Shown piece after piece: positions 43,675 to 56,656 of a DNA stretch of 64,000 nt. Position 1 is the first letter of the stretch, and each line of letters opens with the position of its first letter. The stretch spans positions 1 to 64,000 of the forward strand of contig SCUS01000041.1 of NCBI GenBank assembly GCA_004297725.1, written 5' to 3'. The stretch comes from Myxococcaceae bacterium (GTDB lineage Bacteria; Myxococcota_A; Polyangia; Polyangiales; Ga0077539). The translations under genes and the position numbers were made by a program. The notes below the pieces were generated by a model. It was not told the DNA's origin and did not search any database. It saw only the letters and a list, made by a program, of their open reading frames with translations.

Positions 43675-45330
43675 ATGCCCCCGCCCGCGCTCCACCCCTC
43701 CCGCGCCTACGCCCTGCTCATGGTCTCGCTCTGCGCGTCGTTCGGCCTCGGCGCCTCGTGCCGCCGCCCCGCGCCGACCGCCGCCGCCGCGGTCCCCCAG
43801 AGCGCCTCGATACGCCTCTACTTCCTGGCCGACCTCGACGGCTACCTCGAGCCCTGCGGCTGCCAGGCGCGGCCCCTCGGCGGCATCGACCGCGTGGCGT
43901 CGCTGATCGAGCGGGAGCGCGCCGCGCACCCCAACAGCCTCCTCGTGGCGACGGGCAACCTCTTCTACGAGCACCCCACCCTCGAGGCCCAGATGGTCTT
44001 CCAGGAGCGGGCCCGCGCAGAGGCCCTCGGCCCCATTCTCGAGCGGCTCCAGCTCGCGGCCTGGGCGCCCGGTCCTTCGGACTACGCGCTCGGCGGAGAG
44101 GGCTTCCAGGCCGCCGCCCGCACGGTGCGCGCCCCGGCCCTGGTGGCCAACGCCGCGGGCCGCGAGGGGAGCACCGTGAGGGTGGTCGGCGGCGTGCGCG
44201 TGGGCCTCGTCGGGGTGAGCGACTTCGCCACCTCCGAGGGAGCCCGCCCCGCGGGAGCTCCAGAGACCACCGACCCGGTGGCCGCGACCCGCACAGCCGT
44301 CGCCTCGCTGCGAGGTCGGGCCGATGTGGTGGTGGTGCTGGCGTCGGTTCCGCGCCGCGTGGCGCGCACCATCGCGGGCGAGGTCGCGGGGGTCGACTTC
44401 GTCATCGCCGCGAGAGAGTCGTCGGCCTCCCCCCCGCCGCCCGAGCGCATCGGCAACGCGCACCTGCTCACCGCCATCGACCAGGGCAAGGGACTCGGCG
44501 CCGTCGACCTCTTCGTCCGCGGCGACGGCCCCTTCCACGACGCCTCCGACGCGAGCGCCTCCGCCGAGCGGTCGCGCCTCGACGAGCGCCTGCGCTCCCT
44601 CGCCAGCCGCATCGCCGCGTGGGAGCGCGACCCCGCCGTCGACCGCGCCGCCGTGGCCGCGCAGCGCGCTCGCCTCCAGGAGATGACCGCACAGCGGGCC
44701 GCGCTCGACCGCCGCCCGGCGCCCACCGCGGGGCGGGCCTTCGAGGCGAGGTCCTTCGAGATCTCGCCGGACGTGCCGCGCGCGCCGGCGGTGCAGGCGC
44801 AGATCGGCAGCTATTTCCGCGCCATCAACGAGCGCAACCGCGTCGCGTACGCCTCGCTCCGCCCCCCTCCTCCTGCGCCGGGCGCGCCCTCCTACGTCGG
44901 CGTCGCAGCCTGCCGCGCCTGCCACGCCGAGGCCTACGACGTCTGGCAGCGCACGCCCCACGGCCACGCCTACCAGACGCTCGAAGACGCCTCGAAGAAC
45001 TTCAACCTCTCCTGCGTCGGCTGCCACGTCACCGGCTACCGTCAGCCCGGCGGCAGCGAGGTCGTGCAGAACACGGGGCTCCGCGACGTGCAGTGCGAGG
45101 TCTGCCACGGCCCCGGCAGCGCCCACATCGACGCCGCCACCGATGCCGCCCGCCGCGCCACCATCCGCCGCGACGCGCCCGCCGACGTCTGCGCCGGGTG
45201 CCACACGCCCGAGCACTCGGACCACTTCGACTACGGCACCTACCGGCCGCGCATCCTCGGACCGGGCCACGGCCAGCCGATGCCTGGAGGCGACGCGGCC
45301 GCCCCGCCCAGCGACGCGATGCGCCCATGA
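43675..45330 (+). CDS. Tetrahaem cytochrome c lipoprotein with inactive UshA-like domain
   Basis: From the ATG at 43675 the protein has 551 residues with a lipoprotein signal ending in GLGASC. Residues 40-290 follow the N-terminal metallophosphatase domain of UshA/5'-nucleotidases (FLADLDGYLEPCGC...GGIDRVASLI), but the metal ligands are changed: N-D-x-H reads A-D-L-D, G-D reads G-N, and G-N-H-E reads G-P-S-D. A coiled-coil-like helix (about 300-345) follows. The C-terminal 150 residues hold four haem-binding motifs: CRACH (413), CVGCH (447), CEVCH (474) and CAGCH (506), resembling cytochrome c554. It probably transfers electrons in the periplasm while the first domain has lost activity. RlpA follows after 39 bp. 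Confidence 0.85.
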   Translation: MPPPALHPSRAYALLMVSLCASFGLGASCRRPAPTAAAAVPQSASIRLYFLADLDGYLEPCGCQARPLGGIDRVASLIERERAAHPNSLLVATGNLFYEHPTLEAQMVFQERARAEALGPILERLQLAAWAPGPSDYALGGEGFQAAARTVRAPALVANAAGREGSTVRVVGGVRVGLVGVSDFATSEGARPAGAPETTDPVAATRTAVASLRGRADVVVVLASVPRRVARTIAGEVAGVDFVIAARESSASPPPPERIGNAHLLTAIDQGKGLGAVDLFVRGDGPFHDASDASASAERSRLDERLRSLASRIAAWERDPAVDRAAVAAQRARLQEMTAQRAALDRRPAPTAGRAFEARSFEISPDVPRAPAVQAQIGSYFRAINERNRVAYASLRPPPPAPGAPSYVGVAACRACHAEAYDVWQRTPHGHAYQTLEDASKNFNLSCVGCHVTGYRQPGGSEVVQNTGLRDVQCEVCHGPGSAHIDAATDAARRATIRRDAPADVCAGCHTPEHSDHFDYGTYRPRILGPGHGQPMPGGDAAAPPSDAMRP

Positions 45331-45369
45331 AACTTGTACCGAGGGATTGATCCGGGAAACCCTGCTCCC

Positions 45370-45774
45370 ATGCGAGCGACGCCCTGGCTCATCGCGGCGA
45401 CCCTCTCCCTCGCCGGCTGCGGTACCTCCCTCGCTGCGAGAGACACCATCCGCGCCGCGCCGGGGGGCGTGCAGCAGGGCTACGCGTCGTACTACAGCGA
45501 CCGCCTCGCCGGACGCTCCACCGCGAGCGGCGAGCCCTACGCGCCCTCGAGGCTCACCGCCGCGCACCGCTCGCTCCCCTTCGGCACCCGCGTCGAGGTG
45601 CGGCGCGTCGACACCGGGGAGAGCGTCGAGGTGCGCATCAACGACCGCGGACCCTTCGCGGGAAACCAGCGCATCATCGACCTCTCGCGCGCGGCCGCCG
45701 AGGCGATCTCGATGATCCGCGCGGGCGTGGTGGCGGTCACGGTTCGGGTGCTCTCGACCCCGTCGTCGCGCTGA
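45370..45774 (+). CDS. rlpA: RlpA-like septal-ring lipoprotein (double-psi beta-barrel)
   Basis: The 134-residue protein has a lipoprotein signal ending in LSLAGC (Cys near residue 17) and one RlpA/DPBB domain: GYASYYSDRLAGRSTASGEPY, LTAAHRSLPFGTRVEV and the catalytic-loop block VRINDRGPFAGNQRIIDLSRAAA. In Pseudomonas RlpA is a lytic transglycosylase for peptidoglycan lacking stem peptides. The SPOR domain found in many RlpA proteins is missing here. The start at 45370 was chosen to fit the signal. It overlaps the convergent histidine kinase gene by 38 bp. Confidence 0.88.
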   Translation: MRATPWLIAATLSLAGCGTSLAARDTIRAAPGGVQQGYASYYSDRLAGRSTASGEPYAPSRLTAAHRSLPFGTRVEVRRVDTGESVEVRINDRGPFAGNQRIIDLSRAAAEAISMIRAGVVAVTVRVLSTPSSR

Positions 45775-47023
45775 TCGCCGACGCCTCGAGCAGCGGCAGC
45801 CGGATGCGGAAGGCGGCCCCCTCACCCGGCGCGCTCTCCACGCTCACCTCGCCTCCGGCGGCGTGCACCGCCGCGGCGACGATGGCGAGGCCGAAGCCCC
45901 GCTGCGGAACCTCCCCGTGCGTGGTGAAGAAGGGCTCGAACACCCGCGACCGCGTGGCCTCGTCCATCCCCCGGCCGTCGTCTCGCAGCTCCACCTCGAC
46001 CTCGCCGTCGAAGACCCTCGTCGAGAGCCTGATCGAGCCGCCGGCCTCCGTGGCCTCGCGCGCGTTGACCACCAGGTTGGCGAGCACCCGCTCGAAGCCG
46101 GTGGGGTCGAGGGCCACCTTCGCGCCCGCCGCACCCAGCGAGGAGGAGAACTCCCGGTCGACGCCCGCCAGGCCCCGCAGCGCCTCGATGGACGAGCGCA
46201 CCTGCGCGTCGAGCTCCACCACCTTCGGCGCCGCGTCGACGCCCTGAGCGAACTCGCGCATGCCCGCCGTGATGCGGCCGGCGTGGGCCCCGAGGTCGCG
46301 GATGCTCCGGGCGGTCTCGCGCACCTGCGCCGGGTCGTCGGCCACCCGCATCAGAAACTCCGCCTGAGCGAGGATCGACTGCAGCGAGTTGCCGAGGTCG
46401 TGGGCGAGGCCGCGGGCCACGCGAGCGAGCGCCTCGGCGCGCAGGGCGTCCTGACGGGCGTGCTCCATCGCGTTGAGCGCCTCTTGCGCCTCGGCGAGCT
46501 CGGCCGCGGTGAGGGCGTGCGCGAGCATGTCCGCCACGGAGATGGCGAAGGCGCCCTCCTCCTCGGTCCAGACGCGCCGCTCGCCGCGGTGCTCGTGGCA
46601 GACGACGCCGATCACCTCGCCGCCGCGGTAGAGCGGCACGTCGAGCGTCGACACCACGCCGAGCGGATCGAAGTACTCCTCCACGAGGTCGGCGGTCTGC
46701 GGGTCGCTACGGACGTCCGCCGAGGCGATGTAGCGCCGCTCGCTCAGCGCGCGGGCGTAGCGCCCGAGGTCGGCGTGACGGAGCACCCCCCCGGCCGTGG
46801 CGCCGGGCTCTCGAAGGTCGAGCAGGTAGACGCACAGGAGCCCCGACAGGGCGGGCTCGAGCGACCAGATGCCGACGCGCTCGACGCGGAGCGCGCGCGA
46901 GCAGATCTCCGCCGCGCGGGCGAAGAGCAGCGGGACCGCGTCTCTGTCGGACACCTTCAGCCGGGCGAGCTCGAGGCGAGCGCGCTCGAAGTCCATCCAC
47001 ATCAAGGGATCACGTCGCAGCAC
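45737..47023 (-). CDS. GAF-domain sensor histidine kinase
   Basis: The GTG at 47023, preceded by GGAGG 7 bp upstream, gives 428 residues. A GAF domain (about 25-175) senses an unknown signal; there is no transmembrane helix, so it is cytoplasmic. The phosphorylatable His208 lies in ARGLAHDLGNSLQ, an HisKA variant, followed by a HATPase_c domain with N-box NLVVNAREA, G1 DDGRGMD, and G2 FGLAIV. No receiver or response regulator is adjacent. ATP-dependent autophosphorylation is likely. It overlaps the convergent rlpA gene. Confidence 0.88.
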   Translation of the reverse strand: MLRRDPLMWMDFERARLELARLKVSDRDAVPLLFARAAEICSRALRVERVGIWSLEPALSGLLCVYLLDLREPGATAGGVLRHADLGRYARALSERRYIASADVRSDPQTADLVEEYFDPLGVVSTLDVPLYRGGEVIGVVCHEHRGERRVWTEEEGAFAISVADMLAHALTAAELAEAQEALNAMEHARQDALRAEALARVARGLAHDLGNSLQSILAQAEFLMRVADDPAQVRETARSIRDLGAHAGRITAGMREFAQGVDAAPKVVELDAQVRSSIEALRGLAGVDREFSSSLGAAGAKVALDPTGFERVLANLVVNAREATEAGGSIRLSTRVFDGEVEVELRDDGRGMDEATRSRVFEPFFTTHGEVPQRGFGLAIVAAAVHAAGGEVSVESAPGEGAAFRIRLPLLEASAISATTGSRAPEP

Positions 47024-47179
47024 CAACAACCCTCCGCCGATGCTCCGCCCCGCTGGTGATCGCTCGGTCGCTCCTCGCGCAGGCAAGCGGACGACCGTAC
47101 CACGGCCCTACGGCTCCGCTGCTCCCCGCGGCGCCCTTGACCCCCGTGGGCGCGCGTACCATCCCCTCTCCCCCTACCG

Positions 47180-48370
47180 ATGCACCGCCCCCTCCCCGAA
47201 GCCCCGATCCCCTTCACGCCCCGGGCGACCTGCTCTCGCTGCCTGCGCCCGGTGGCCTTCTGCTGGTGCCCCCACCTGGTCTCGCTCGACACCCGAACCC
47301 GCGTGGTGCTGCTCCAGCACCCGCGGGAGCGCGAGGTCGCCATCGGCACCGCGCGCATGGCGAGCCTCTGCCTCCCCAACTCCGAGCTCCACGTCGGCAT
47401 CGACTGGAGCTCCTCGGCGGCCCTCGCCCGCGCCCTCTCCGACCCTGACCGCCCCGCGGCCCTGCTCTACCCCGGCGAAGGGGCCATCGACATCGTCGAG
47501 CACCCTCCCTCCGGCCCCGTCACCCTGGTGGTCGTCGACGGCACCTGGAGCCTCACCCGCAAGCTCGTGGCGCGAAACCCCGTGCTGGGGGTTCTCCCCC
47601 GCTACGCCTTCCGTCCCCCCGCGCCGAGCGAGTACCGCATCCGCCGAGAGCCCTCGGAGAGCTTCGTCTCCACGCTGGAGGCGCTGGTCCATGTGCTGGG
47701 CGCGCTGGAGCCCGACCCCGACCGCTTCCTCGCGATGCTCTCGCCCTTCCGGGCGATGATCGACGCGCAGATCGCCTGCGAGGCCACGCAGGCCAACCAC
47801 CGGGGCCGCCGCCCCCGCCCGCCGAAGCCGCCGAGGCCTCGAGCGCGCTCACCCCTCCACGACCGCGCCGCAGACGTGGTGTGCGTCATCGGCGAGGCCA
47901 GCTCCTGGCCCCGACCGCGAGACGGCGAGGCCCCCGCCTGGCCCGAGGAGCTCATCCAGTGGGTGGCGCACCGTCCCTCCACCGGGGAGACCTTCGAGGC
48001 GCTCATCGCCCCGGAGCACCCGCTGGCGCCGGGCACCGCCGCGCAGACCGGGCTCTCCTCGGACGACGTGCTCCACGGTGAGCCCCGCGCCCACGCGCTC
48101 CAGCGCTGGAGGGCCTTCGTGCGCGACACCGACGTGATCTGCTCCTGGGGCGTCTTCGGCACCGGGCTGTTCGAAGCCGCCGGGGCCTTCCTCCCGGCCG
48201 ATCGGGTCGACCTCCGCCGCGTCGCCCGCGCCGAGGCCAACGGCAACGTCGGTTCCGCCGGCGAGTACCTCCAGCGCCTCGGCGGGTCGCTCGAAGGCCT
48301 CGCGCCCATCGGCCGCGGACGCGCGGGAGAGCGCCTCGCCCGCATCGCCGCGGTGGTTCGCAAGCTGTAG
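47180..48370 (+). CDS. DTW-domain protein (TapT-like) fused to a degenerate exonuclease-like domain
   Basis: Residues 15-215 form a DTW domain: a zinc-like Cys set C18, C21, C28, C30, the family motif D-x-T-W at 120-123 (VVDGTWSLTRKL) and the later block YRIRREPSESFVSTLEAL. Members such as TapT make the acp3U modification in tRNA. Residues 240-396 of the 396-residue protein resemble a DnaQ/DEDDh exonuclease in layout (VVCVIGEASSWP, IQWVAHRPSTGETFEALIAP, TGLSSDDV, VICSWGVFGTGLF), but the catalytic Asp residues are not visible, so this half is probably inactive or re-purposed. The fusion joins tRNA modification to an RNA-binding-like domain. No Shine-Dalgarno is seen. Confidence 0.75.
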   Translation: MHRPLPEAPIPFTPRATCSRCLRPVAFCWCPHLVSLDTRTRVVLLQHPREREVAIGTARMASLCLPNSELHVGIDWSSSAALARALSDPDRPAALLYPGEGAIDIVEHPPSGPVTLVVVDGTWSLTRKLVARNPVLGVLPRYAFRPPAPSEYRIRREPSESFVSTLEALVHVLGALEPDPDRFLAMLSPFRAMIDAQIACEATQANHRGRRPRPPKPPRPRARSPLHDRAADVVCVIGEASSWPRPRDGEAPAWPEELIQWVAHRPSTGETFEALIAPEHPLAPGTAAQTGLSSDDVLHGEPRAHALQRWRAFVRDTDVICSWGVFGTGLFEAAGAFLPADRVDLRRVARAEANGNVGSAGEYLQRLGGSLEGLAPIGRGRAGERLARIAAVVRKL

Positions 48371-48409
48371 CGCCGCCGAGCCGACCGACGACGGCCGCGC
48401 CCGCGGCGC
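48370..48409. terminator. Imperfect long hairpin between convergent genes
   Basis: GCGCCGC (48370-48376) pairs with GCGGCGC (48403-48409) across 26 nt between the DTW gene and the convergent xanthine dehydrogenase gene. No U-tract. It could act in either direction. Confidence 0.3.
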
Positions 48410-48410
48410 G

Positions 48411-52160
<3,750 letters not shown>

Positions 52161-52178
52161 GTTGAATTGCCGCGAAGC

Positions 52179-52847
52179 CTACTCCACCGAAGCACCGGGT
52201 CGAAGCACCTCCGCCAGGGGGACCGCCGCCGCCCCGCCGGGCTCGACGAAGCGGGCGTCGTCCGAGAGGGCCTCCGCGAGCGCCGCGTCCGAAGGCCCCG
52301 AGGCGAGCCTCACCGGGTAGCCCCGCACCCCGGGGTCGCCGTCATACAGATGCTCGTAGAGCGCGTGCCCGAAGAGGAGGCTCCCGCAGGGGCCCTCGAG
52401 GACTCCGCCCTCGTCGATCATCGCGAGGGTGTCCTGCTCCCGGGAGCGGGCGTTGGGGAGCGCTCCCACGCGGGCCCCGAGGCGGCGGAGGTGGGCGTCG
52501 TGCTGGCGCCTCGCGACCGCCCTCTTGGCGCGGGGAAACATCGCCCAGATGAGGGCGTTGAAGAGGTCGTGGGCGTTGCCGAGGCGGGTGGACACCTCGC
52601 CGTCGCGGTGGATGCGGACGTCGTAGAGGGCCTCGACGCCGCGGTGCTTCGCCCGGCGGCTGCGGGGCACCGAGGCGGCGAAGCGCACCGGGCGCAGCCC
52701 GGCGGGGTTCACCAGCGCGCCGAGGCGATCGTTGAGCTCGTCGAGCGAGGGCCAGCCGGAGAGGTCGCGGAGGCGCTGGGAGGCGGGGAGCAGCGCCTCC
52801 GCCCAGGGCGCGTCGATGAACGCGGCGGTCCAGGGGTCTCGCGACAC
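52179..52847 (-). CDS. DUF3025-domain protein
   Basis: The 222-residue soluble protein matches DUF3025: an N-terminal helix pair, then YDVRIHRDGEVSTRLGNAHDLFNALIWAMFPRAKRAV and a following acidic/basic block. No activity is known for this family, although it often has conserved Arg and His that suggest an enzymatic pocket. It lies 18 bp upstream of xanthine dehydrogenase and 16 bp after the export lipoprotein gene, all on the minus strand, so they may share a transcript. Confidence 0.75.
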   Translation of the reverse strand: MSRDPWTAAFIDAPWAEALLPASQRLRDLSGWPSLDELNDRLGALVNPAGLRPVRFAASVPRSRRAKHRGVEALYDVRIHRDGEVSTRLGNAHDLFNALIWAMFPRAKRAVARRQHDAHLRRLGARVGALPNARSREQDTLAMIDEGGVLEGPCGSLLFGHALYEHLYDGDPGVRGYPVRLASGPSDAALAEALSDDARFVEPGGAAAVPLAEVLRPGASVE

Positions 52848-52863
52848 GGGGAAGGCGCTCCGG

Positions 52864-53499
52864 TCAGGTGAGGCTCTCGGTGACGAAGATCACGTCGTCG
52901 GGGAGCAGGTCGAAGTCCGGGGCGCGGCCCTCGGCGATGTCCTCGGCGCGCAGCACGTAGGTGCGTCGCTGGCCGTTCGGGTCGATGCGGGTGACGCGCA
53001 CGGAGTTCTTGTCGGCCACGGCGGTGAAGCCGCCGGCCAGGGAGATCGCCTGCGTGAGGGTGATGCACTGCTGGTGCGGAAACACCCCGGGGTGCTGCAC
53101 CTGGCCGAAGACGGAGATGCGTCGGCTGTTGATCTCCCTCACCTCCACGCGCACGGTGGGGTCTCGCAGGATGTTGCCTCCCTGCGGGTTCTCCGGGGAG
53201 CGCTCGCCGAGCCGGCTGCGGAAGAGGTCGGAGAGGTCGCCGGCCTGCATCCCGATGACCCGCACCCGACCGAGGTAGGGGAAGGTGATGGTCCCGTCTT
53301 CCCCGACGCGGTACTCGCCGGTGAGGTTGGCCTCGTTGAAGACCGTGACCGTGAGCACGTCGCGAGGGCCGAGCCCGAAGACCGTGTTGCGGCAGGTGGT
53401 GCGTGGCGGGAGCGGCGAGCCGACCGGGCGGCGACACGCGGACGACATCGCGGTGAGGGCGACGGCCGCGAGCAGTAGACGGCGGAGCTGTGGGGTCAT
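52864..53499 (-). CDS. Polysaccharide export lipoprotein (Wza-like)
   Basis: The 211-residue protein has a lipoprotein signal ending in AMSSAC. A Poly_export domain follows (GLGPRDVLTVTVFNEANLTGEYRVGEDGTITFPYLGRVRVIG), then an SLBB-like part (SVFGQVQHPGVFPHQQCITLTQAISLAGGFTAVADK). Wza-type proteins form the outer-membrane channel for capsule or exopolysaccharide. No Wzc-like kinase or glycosyltransferase lies next to it, so it is an orphan component. The start at MTPQLRR gives the signal peptide; a GTG 24 bp upstream is possible. Confidence 0.86.
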   Translation of the reverse strand: MTPQLRRLLLAAVALTAMSSACRRPVGSPLPPRTTCRNTVFGLGPRDVLTVTVFNEANLTGEYRVGEDGTITFPYLGRVRVIGMQAGDLSDLFRSRLGERSPENPQGGNILRDPTVRVEVREINSRRISVFGQVQHPGVFPHQQCITLTQAISLAGGFTAVADKNSVRVTRIDPNGQRRTYVLRAEDIAEGRAPDFDLLPDDVIFVTESLT

Positions 53500-53642
53500 C
53501 ACGAGTTGGCCAATGGGTTGCACGAGGGCGCGGCGCTGTTCAGCGTCGGAAGCGCAGGGAGTATCTCTGCGGGGAGCGCCGAGGCAACGGGATTGGGTCG
53601 GGAAGTGGTCCCTCGGGGCGATGGCGTGCTAGCGCCGCCAGC

Positions 53643-54872
53643 GTGCGTCGGCGTACGGCAATCGCAGCGGCAGTGCTGACCACCCTCGCGGGGGTCTCGT
53701 GCCATTCCTCCCGCCCGGCCTCGCCCGACGCCGCCACCCCGGCGCCTCGCAGGCCGCGCGTCGAGCCTCCGAGGGAGCCCATTCCGCTGCGCGCCCCGGC
53801 GACCGACACCGGCCCCTCGACGAGCGTCACGACCCGCCCGGTCCCCGCGGCCGGCGCGATGGTCACCGTCCCCGCCGGGTCGTTCGTCCTCGGCAGCACG
53901 CCCGGCGATCCCGGCCGGGACCCCTCCGTCGAGGCCGACCTCGCCCGGGTGCAGCTCCCGGCCTTCACCATCGACGCGCTGCCCTTCCCCAACGATCCGG
54001 CGCAGCCCCCCTCCAGCGGCCTCACCCGCGAGGCCGCGGAGCGGGCGTGCTCCGAGCGCGGCCGCAGGCTCTGCTCGGAGCTGGAGTGGGAGCGCGCCTG
54101 CAAGGGCCCTGGCGGGGCGATGTTTCCTGGCGGCAACACCTGGGGAGGAGCGCTCTGCGCGCAGGGCGAGCTCGGCCGCTGCGCCTCCCCGGAGGGGGCC
54201 CTCTCCATGGGCACCCGCCTCGCGGAGTGGACCCGCGACGACATCGACGAGAGGGCGATCATCCGCGGCGCCTCGGCGACGGCCGCCGCGCCGCTGCACC
54301 GATGCGCCTCGCGACGCACCGCGCTGCCCACGCAGGCGGGCCTCGAGCTCACCTTCCGCTGCTGCGGCGGAGCGCCGCCGCCGTCGATGACGTACCCGCG
54401 GGAGGTCTCTCGTCGGCCCTTCCGCGAGGAGCCCATGACGGCGGCGCAGGTGTCGGCGCTGATCGCGAGCGTGCCGGAGCTGGAGCGGCTGCGCCTGCGC
54501 GAGGGGCTGGCGATGTTTCTCCCGCAGGCCGTCACCGAGGTGATGAACCACGGCGCGACCACGGTGGAGCTGCACCCGGAGTACACCTTCACGGTCAACC
54601 CGGTGCGATGGAGCCCGACCTTCGGCGAGGACATCCTGGTGCTGGCGGGGCGCTCTCGCGCGGGGAGCTGGGTCGCCGCGCTCTGGGTGCTGCCCGACGG
54701 GCGCTACCGCCACGCGTCGAGCTTCCTGCTGCAGAACGACGCCGTGGCGATCGCGCTGGCCTTCGGCGAGGCCCGCCGCGAGGTCGTCTGGTCGTCGTGC
54801 TGGAACTGCGGCGGTGAGCACGGCGCCGTCTCCTACACGGACGCCAACCGGGTGCTCATCGTGCAGCGCTGA
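53643..54872 (+). CDS. FGE-sulfatase-fold lipoprotein with extra C-terminal domain
   Basis: The GTG at 53643 gives 409 residues and a lipoprotein signal ending in LAGVSC. After a Pro-rich linker, residues 85-255 follow the formylglycine-generating-enzyme/SUMF1 fold (TVPAGSFVLGSTPGDPG, then GLTREAAERACSERGRRLCSELEWERACKGP, RLAEWTRDD, FRCC). The catalytic Cys residues of true FGE are not evident, so it is probably a carbohydrate-binding or structural member, as with PvdO-like proteins. A C-terminal domain of about 140 residues (TAAQVSALIASVPELERLR...VVWSSCWNCGGEHG) has two Cys and is unknown to me. Divergent from the Wza-like gene. Confidence 0.75.
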   Translation: MRRRTAIAAAVLTTLAGVSCHSSRPASPDAATPAPRRPRVEPPREPIPLRAPATDTGPSTSVTTRPVPAAGAMVTVPAGSFVLGSTPGDPGRDPSVEADLARVQLPAFTIDALPFPNDPAQPPSSGLTREAAERACSERGRRLCSELEWERACKGPGGAMFPGGNTWGGALCAQGELGRCASPEGALSMGTRLAEWTRDDIDERAIIRGASATAAAPLHRCASRRTALPTQAGLELTFRCCGGAPPPSMTYPREVSRRPFREEPMTAAQVSALIASVPELERLRLREGLAMFLPQAVTEVMNHGATTVELHPEYTFTVNPVRWSPTFGEDILVLAGRSRAGSWVAALWVLPDGRYRHASSFLLQNDAVAIALAFGEARREVVWSSCWNCGGEHGAVSYTDANRVLIVQR

Positions 54873-54919
54873 TCGGTCGCGCTCCCTCCTTCGGGGCGAT
54901 CGGGGCGATACTCCGCCCG

Positions 54920-56656
54920 GTGAGCGCAGCCGCCGCCCTGCCTTCCGGGGAACCCACCACGCCGCCCCCTGCACCGGACGATCGCCCGCCCTCCCGATCG
55001 GGGCGCTCGCGCCAGGAGCGGCGCGTCCCCTTGCAGGTCTGGCTCTATCCCTTCCTCTTCCTGCTGGGCGCCTCGGCGCTGATCTTCCTGGCCTCGCACT
55101 GGCTCGACGCGCGTCGCCTCCCGAAGGCTCCGCCGCTCCTCTGGAACCTCACCCACTTCGAGGGCGGCCCCATCTCCGACCTGCTGCGCGACGTGAGCCA
55201 GCTCGTGACGGCGCTGCTGGGCGTGGCCATCTCGGTGGTCGCGATCATCGTCGAGCTCGCGGCCAACCGGTACACGCACAAGATCACCGAGCTCTTCTTC
55301 CGCTCGAAGGTGAACTTCACCGTGATGGGCTTCTTCGTCATCGCGGCCATCGACTCCATCTGGGTGTCGTTCACCTTCCGCGACGACTTCGTCCCGGTGT
55401 GGGGGACGCTCGTCTCGATGGCGCTCATGACCCTGAGCATGCTGCTGCTGCTGCCGTACTTCGCGTTCGTCTTCGACTTCCTCAACCCCCTCAACATCGT
55501 CGCCCGCATCCGCTCGGAGACCCTCTCGGTCATCCGCAGCGCGCCGGCCGTCATCGGCACCGCGCAGCGCAGCGCCGAGTCCATCCAGGAGAACGCCGCC
55601 GACGGCACCGAGCAGCTCTCGGACGTCGTGCTCAACGCGATGGCCAACCACGACGGCGCCATCGCCATCGCCAGCGTCACCGCGCTCGGCGACCTCGGCC
55701 AGGACTACCTCGACGTGAAGGGCGCCCTGCCCCTCGACTGGTTCGTCATCACCGACGCGGTCGCGGAGAACCCCGACTTCGTCTCCATGTCTCCGGAGGT
55801 GCTCGAGTCCGTCGGGCGCGAGCGCGACTGGTTCGAGTTCAAGCTGCTGCGGCAGTTTCAGACCATCTACCAGGGCGGCCTCGGGGGCAGCCGCGAGCTC
55901 TGCTACGTCGTCGCCATCAAGACCCGCGAGCTCGCCGAGAGCGCCATGGACCGCTCCGAGCCCCGCGTCGTCTCGCTCTGCATCAAGTTCTTCAACACGT
56001 ACCTCCGCAGCACCGTCAACGGCCGCGACGTGCGCACCGCCTACAACGTCTTCCACCAGTACCGGCTGCTCGCGGAGGCCGCCCTCCAGCGCAACCAGGG
56101 CCGCTTCGCCGTCGAGATCGCGCGGTACTTCAAGTACTACGGCCAGCTCGCGTTCAACGCCGACCTCGGGTTCATCCTCGAGACCTCGGCCTACGACCTC
56201 TGCACCCTCAACGAGATCGCCTTCAACCGGCAGTCCCCCGAGCGCCAGGAGCTGCTCCACATCTTCCTCCAGGTCGACAAGGAGGGCGACGGCGGCACCC
56301 GCGAGGCCTCCCTCAAGGGCGTGCGCAAGGCGCAGGTGAAGCTCGCCACCTGGTACCTCCTGCACCACGACGAGACCTCCGCGCGAGAGGTCTTCCGCGA
56401 CATGCGCTACGAGAGCCCGGCGCGGCTCGCGTCCATCCGCGACGAGATCCTCTCGGTCACCTCGCCGGAGTTCTGGGAGGTCACCGACCGGGGGACCAAC
56501 TTCGACTTCATCCCCGCGGCCCGCAAGCGGCAGCTCGTGGAGTTCTTCGCCTGGTTCGGCGACACGATCCCCCCGCCCCGCGTCGGGCTCGTGCCGGACG
56601 AAGACCCCGGCGAGCGCCACGCCCCCGCGAACATCCCCAACCCCTCGGTGAGCTGA
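54920..56656 (+). CDS. DUF2254 predicted membrane protein
   Basis: The start is GTG at 54920. The 578-residue protein has four hydrophobic helices near residues 40-60, 95-113, 131-151 and 159-186, then a large soluble part, mostly helical, with many Tyr/Phe-rich stretches (QFQTIYQGGLG, FNTYLRSTVNGRDV). This layout and sequence of TMs matches the DUF2254 family of predicted membrane proteins. The function is unknown. It follows the FGE-fold gene at 47 bp and may be co-transcribed. A GATACT box lies 8 bp before the GTG, again a possible leaderless arrangement. Confidence 0.75.
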   Translation: MSAAAALPSGEPTTPPPAPDDRPPSRSGRSRQERRVPLQVWLYPFLFLLGASALIFLASHWLDARRLPKAPPLLWNLTHFEGGPISDLLRDVSQLVTALLGVAISVVAIIVELAANRYTHKITELFFRSKVNFTVMGFFVIAAIDSIWVSFTFRDDFVPVWGTLVSMALMTLSMLLLLPYFAFVFDFLNPLNIVARIRSETLSVIRSAPAVIGTAQRSAESIQENAADGTEQLSDVVLNAMANHDGAIAIASVTALGDLGQDYLDVKGALPLDWFVITDAVAENPDFVSMSPEVLESVGRERDWFEFKLLRQFQTIYQGGLGGSRELCYVVAIKTRELAESAMDRSEPRVVSLCIKFFNTYLRSTVNGRDVRTAYNVFHQYRLLAEAALQRNQGRFAVEIARYFKYYGQLAFNADLGFILETSAYDLCTLNEIAFNRQSPERQELLHIFLQVDKEGDGGTREASLKGVRKAQVKLATWYLLHHDETSAREVFRDMRYESPARLASIRDEILSVTSPEFWEVTDRGTNFDFIPAARKRQLVEFFAWFGDTIPPPRVGLVPDEDPGERHAPANIPNPSVS

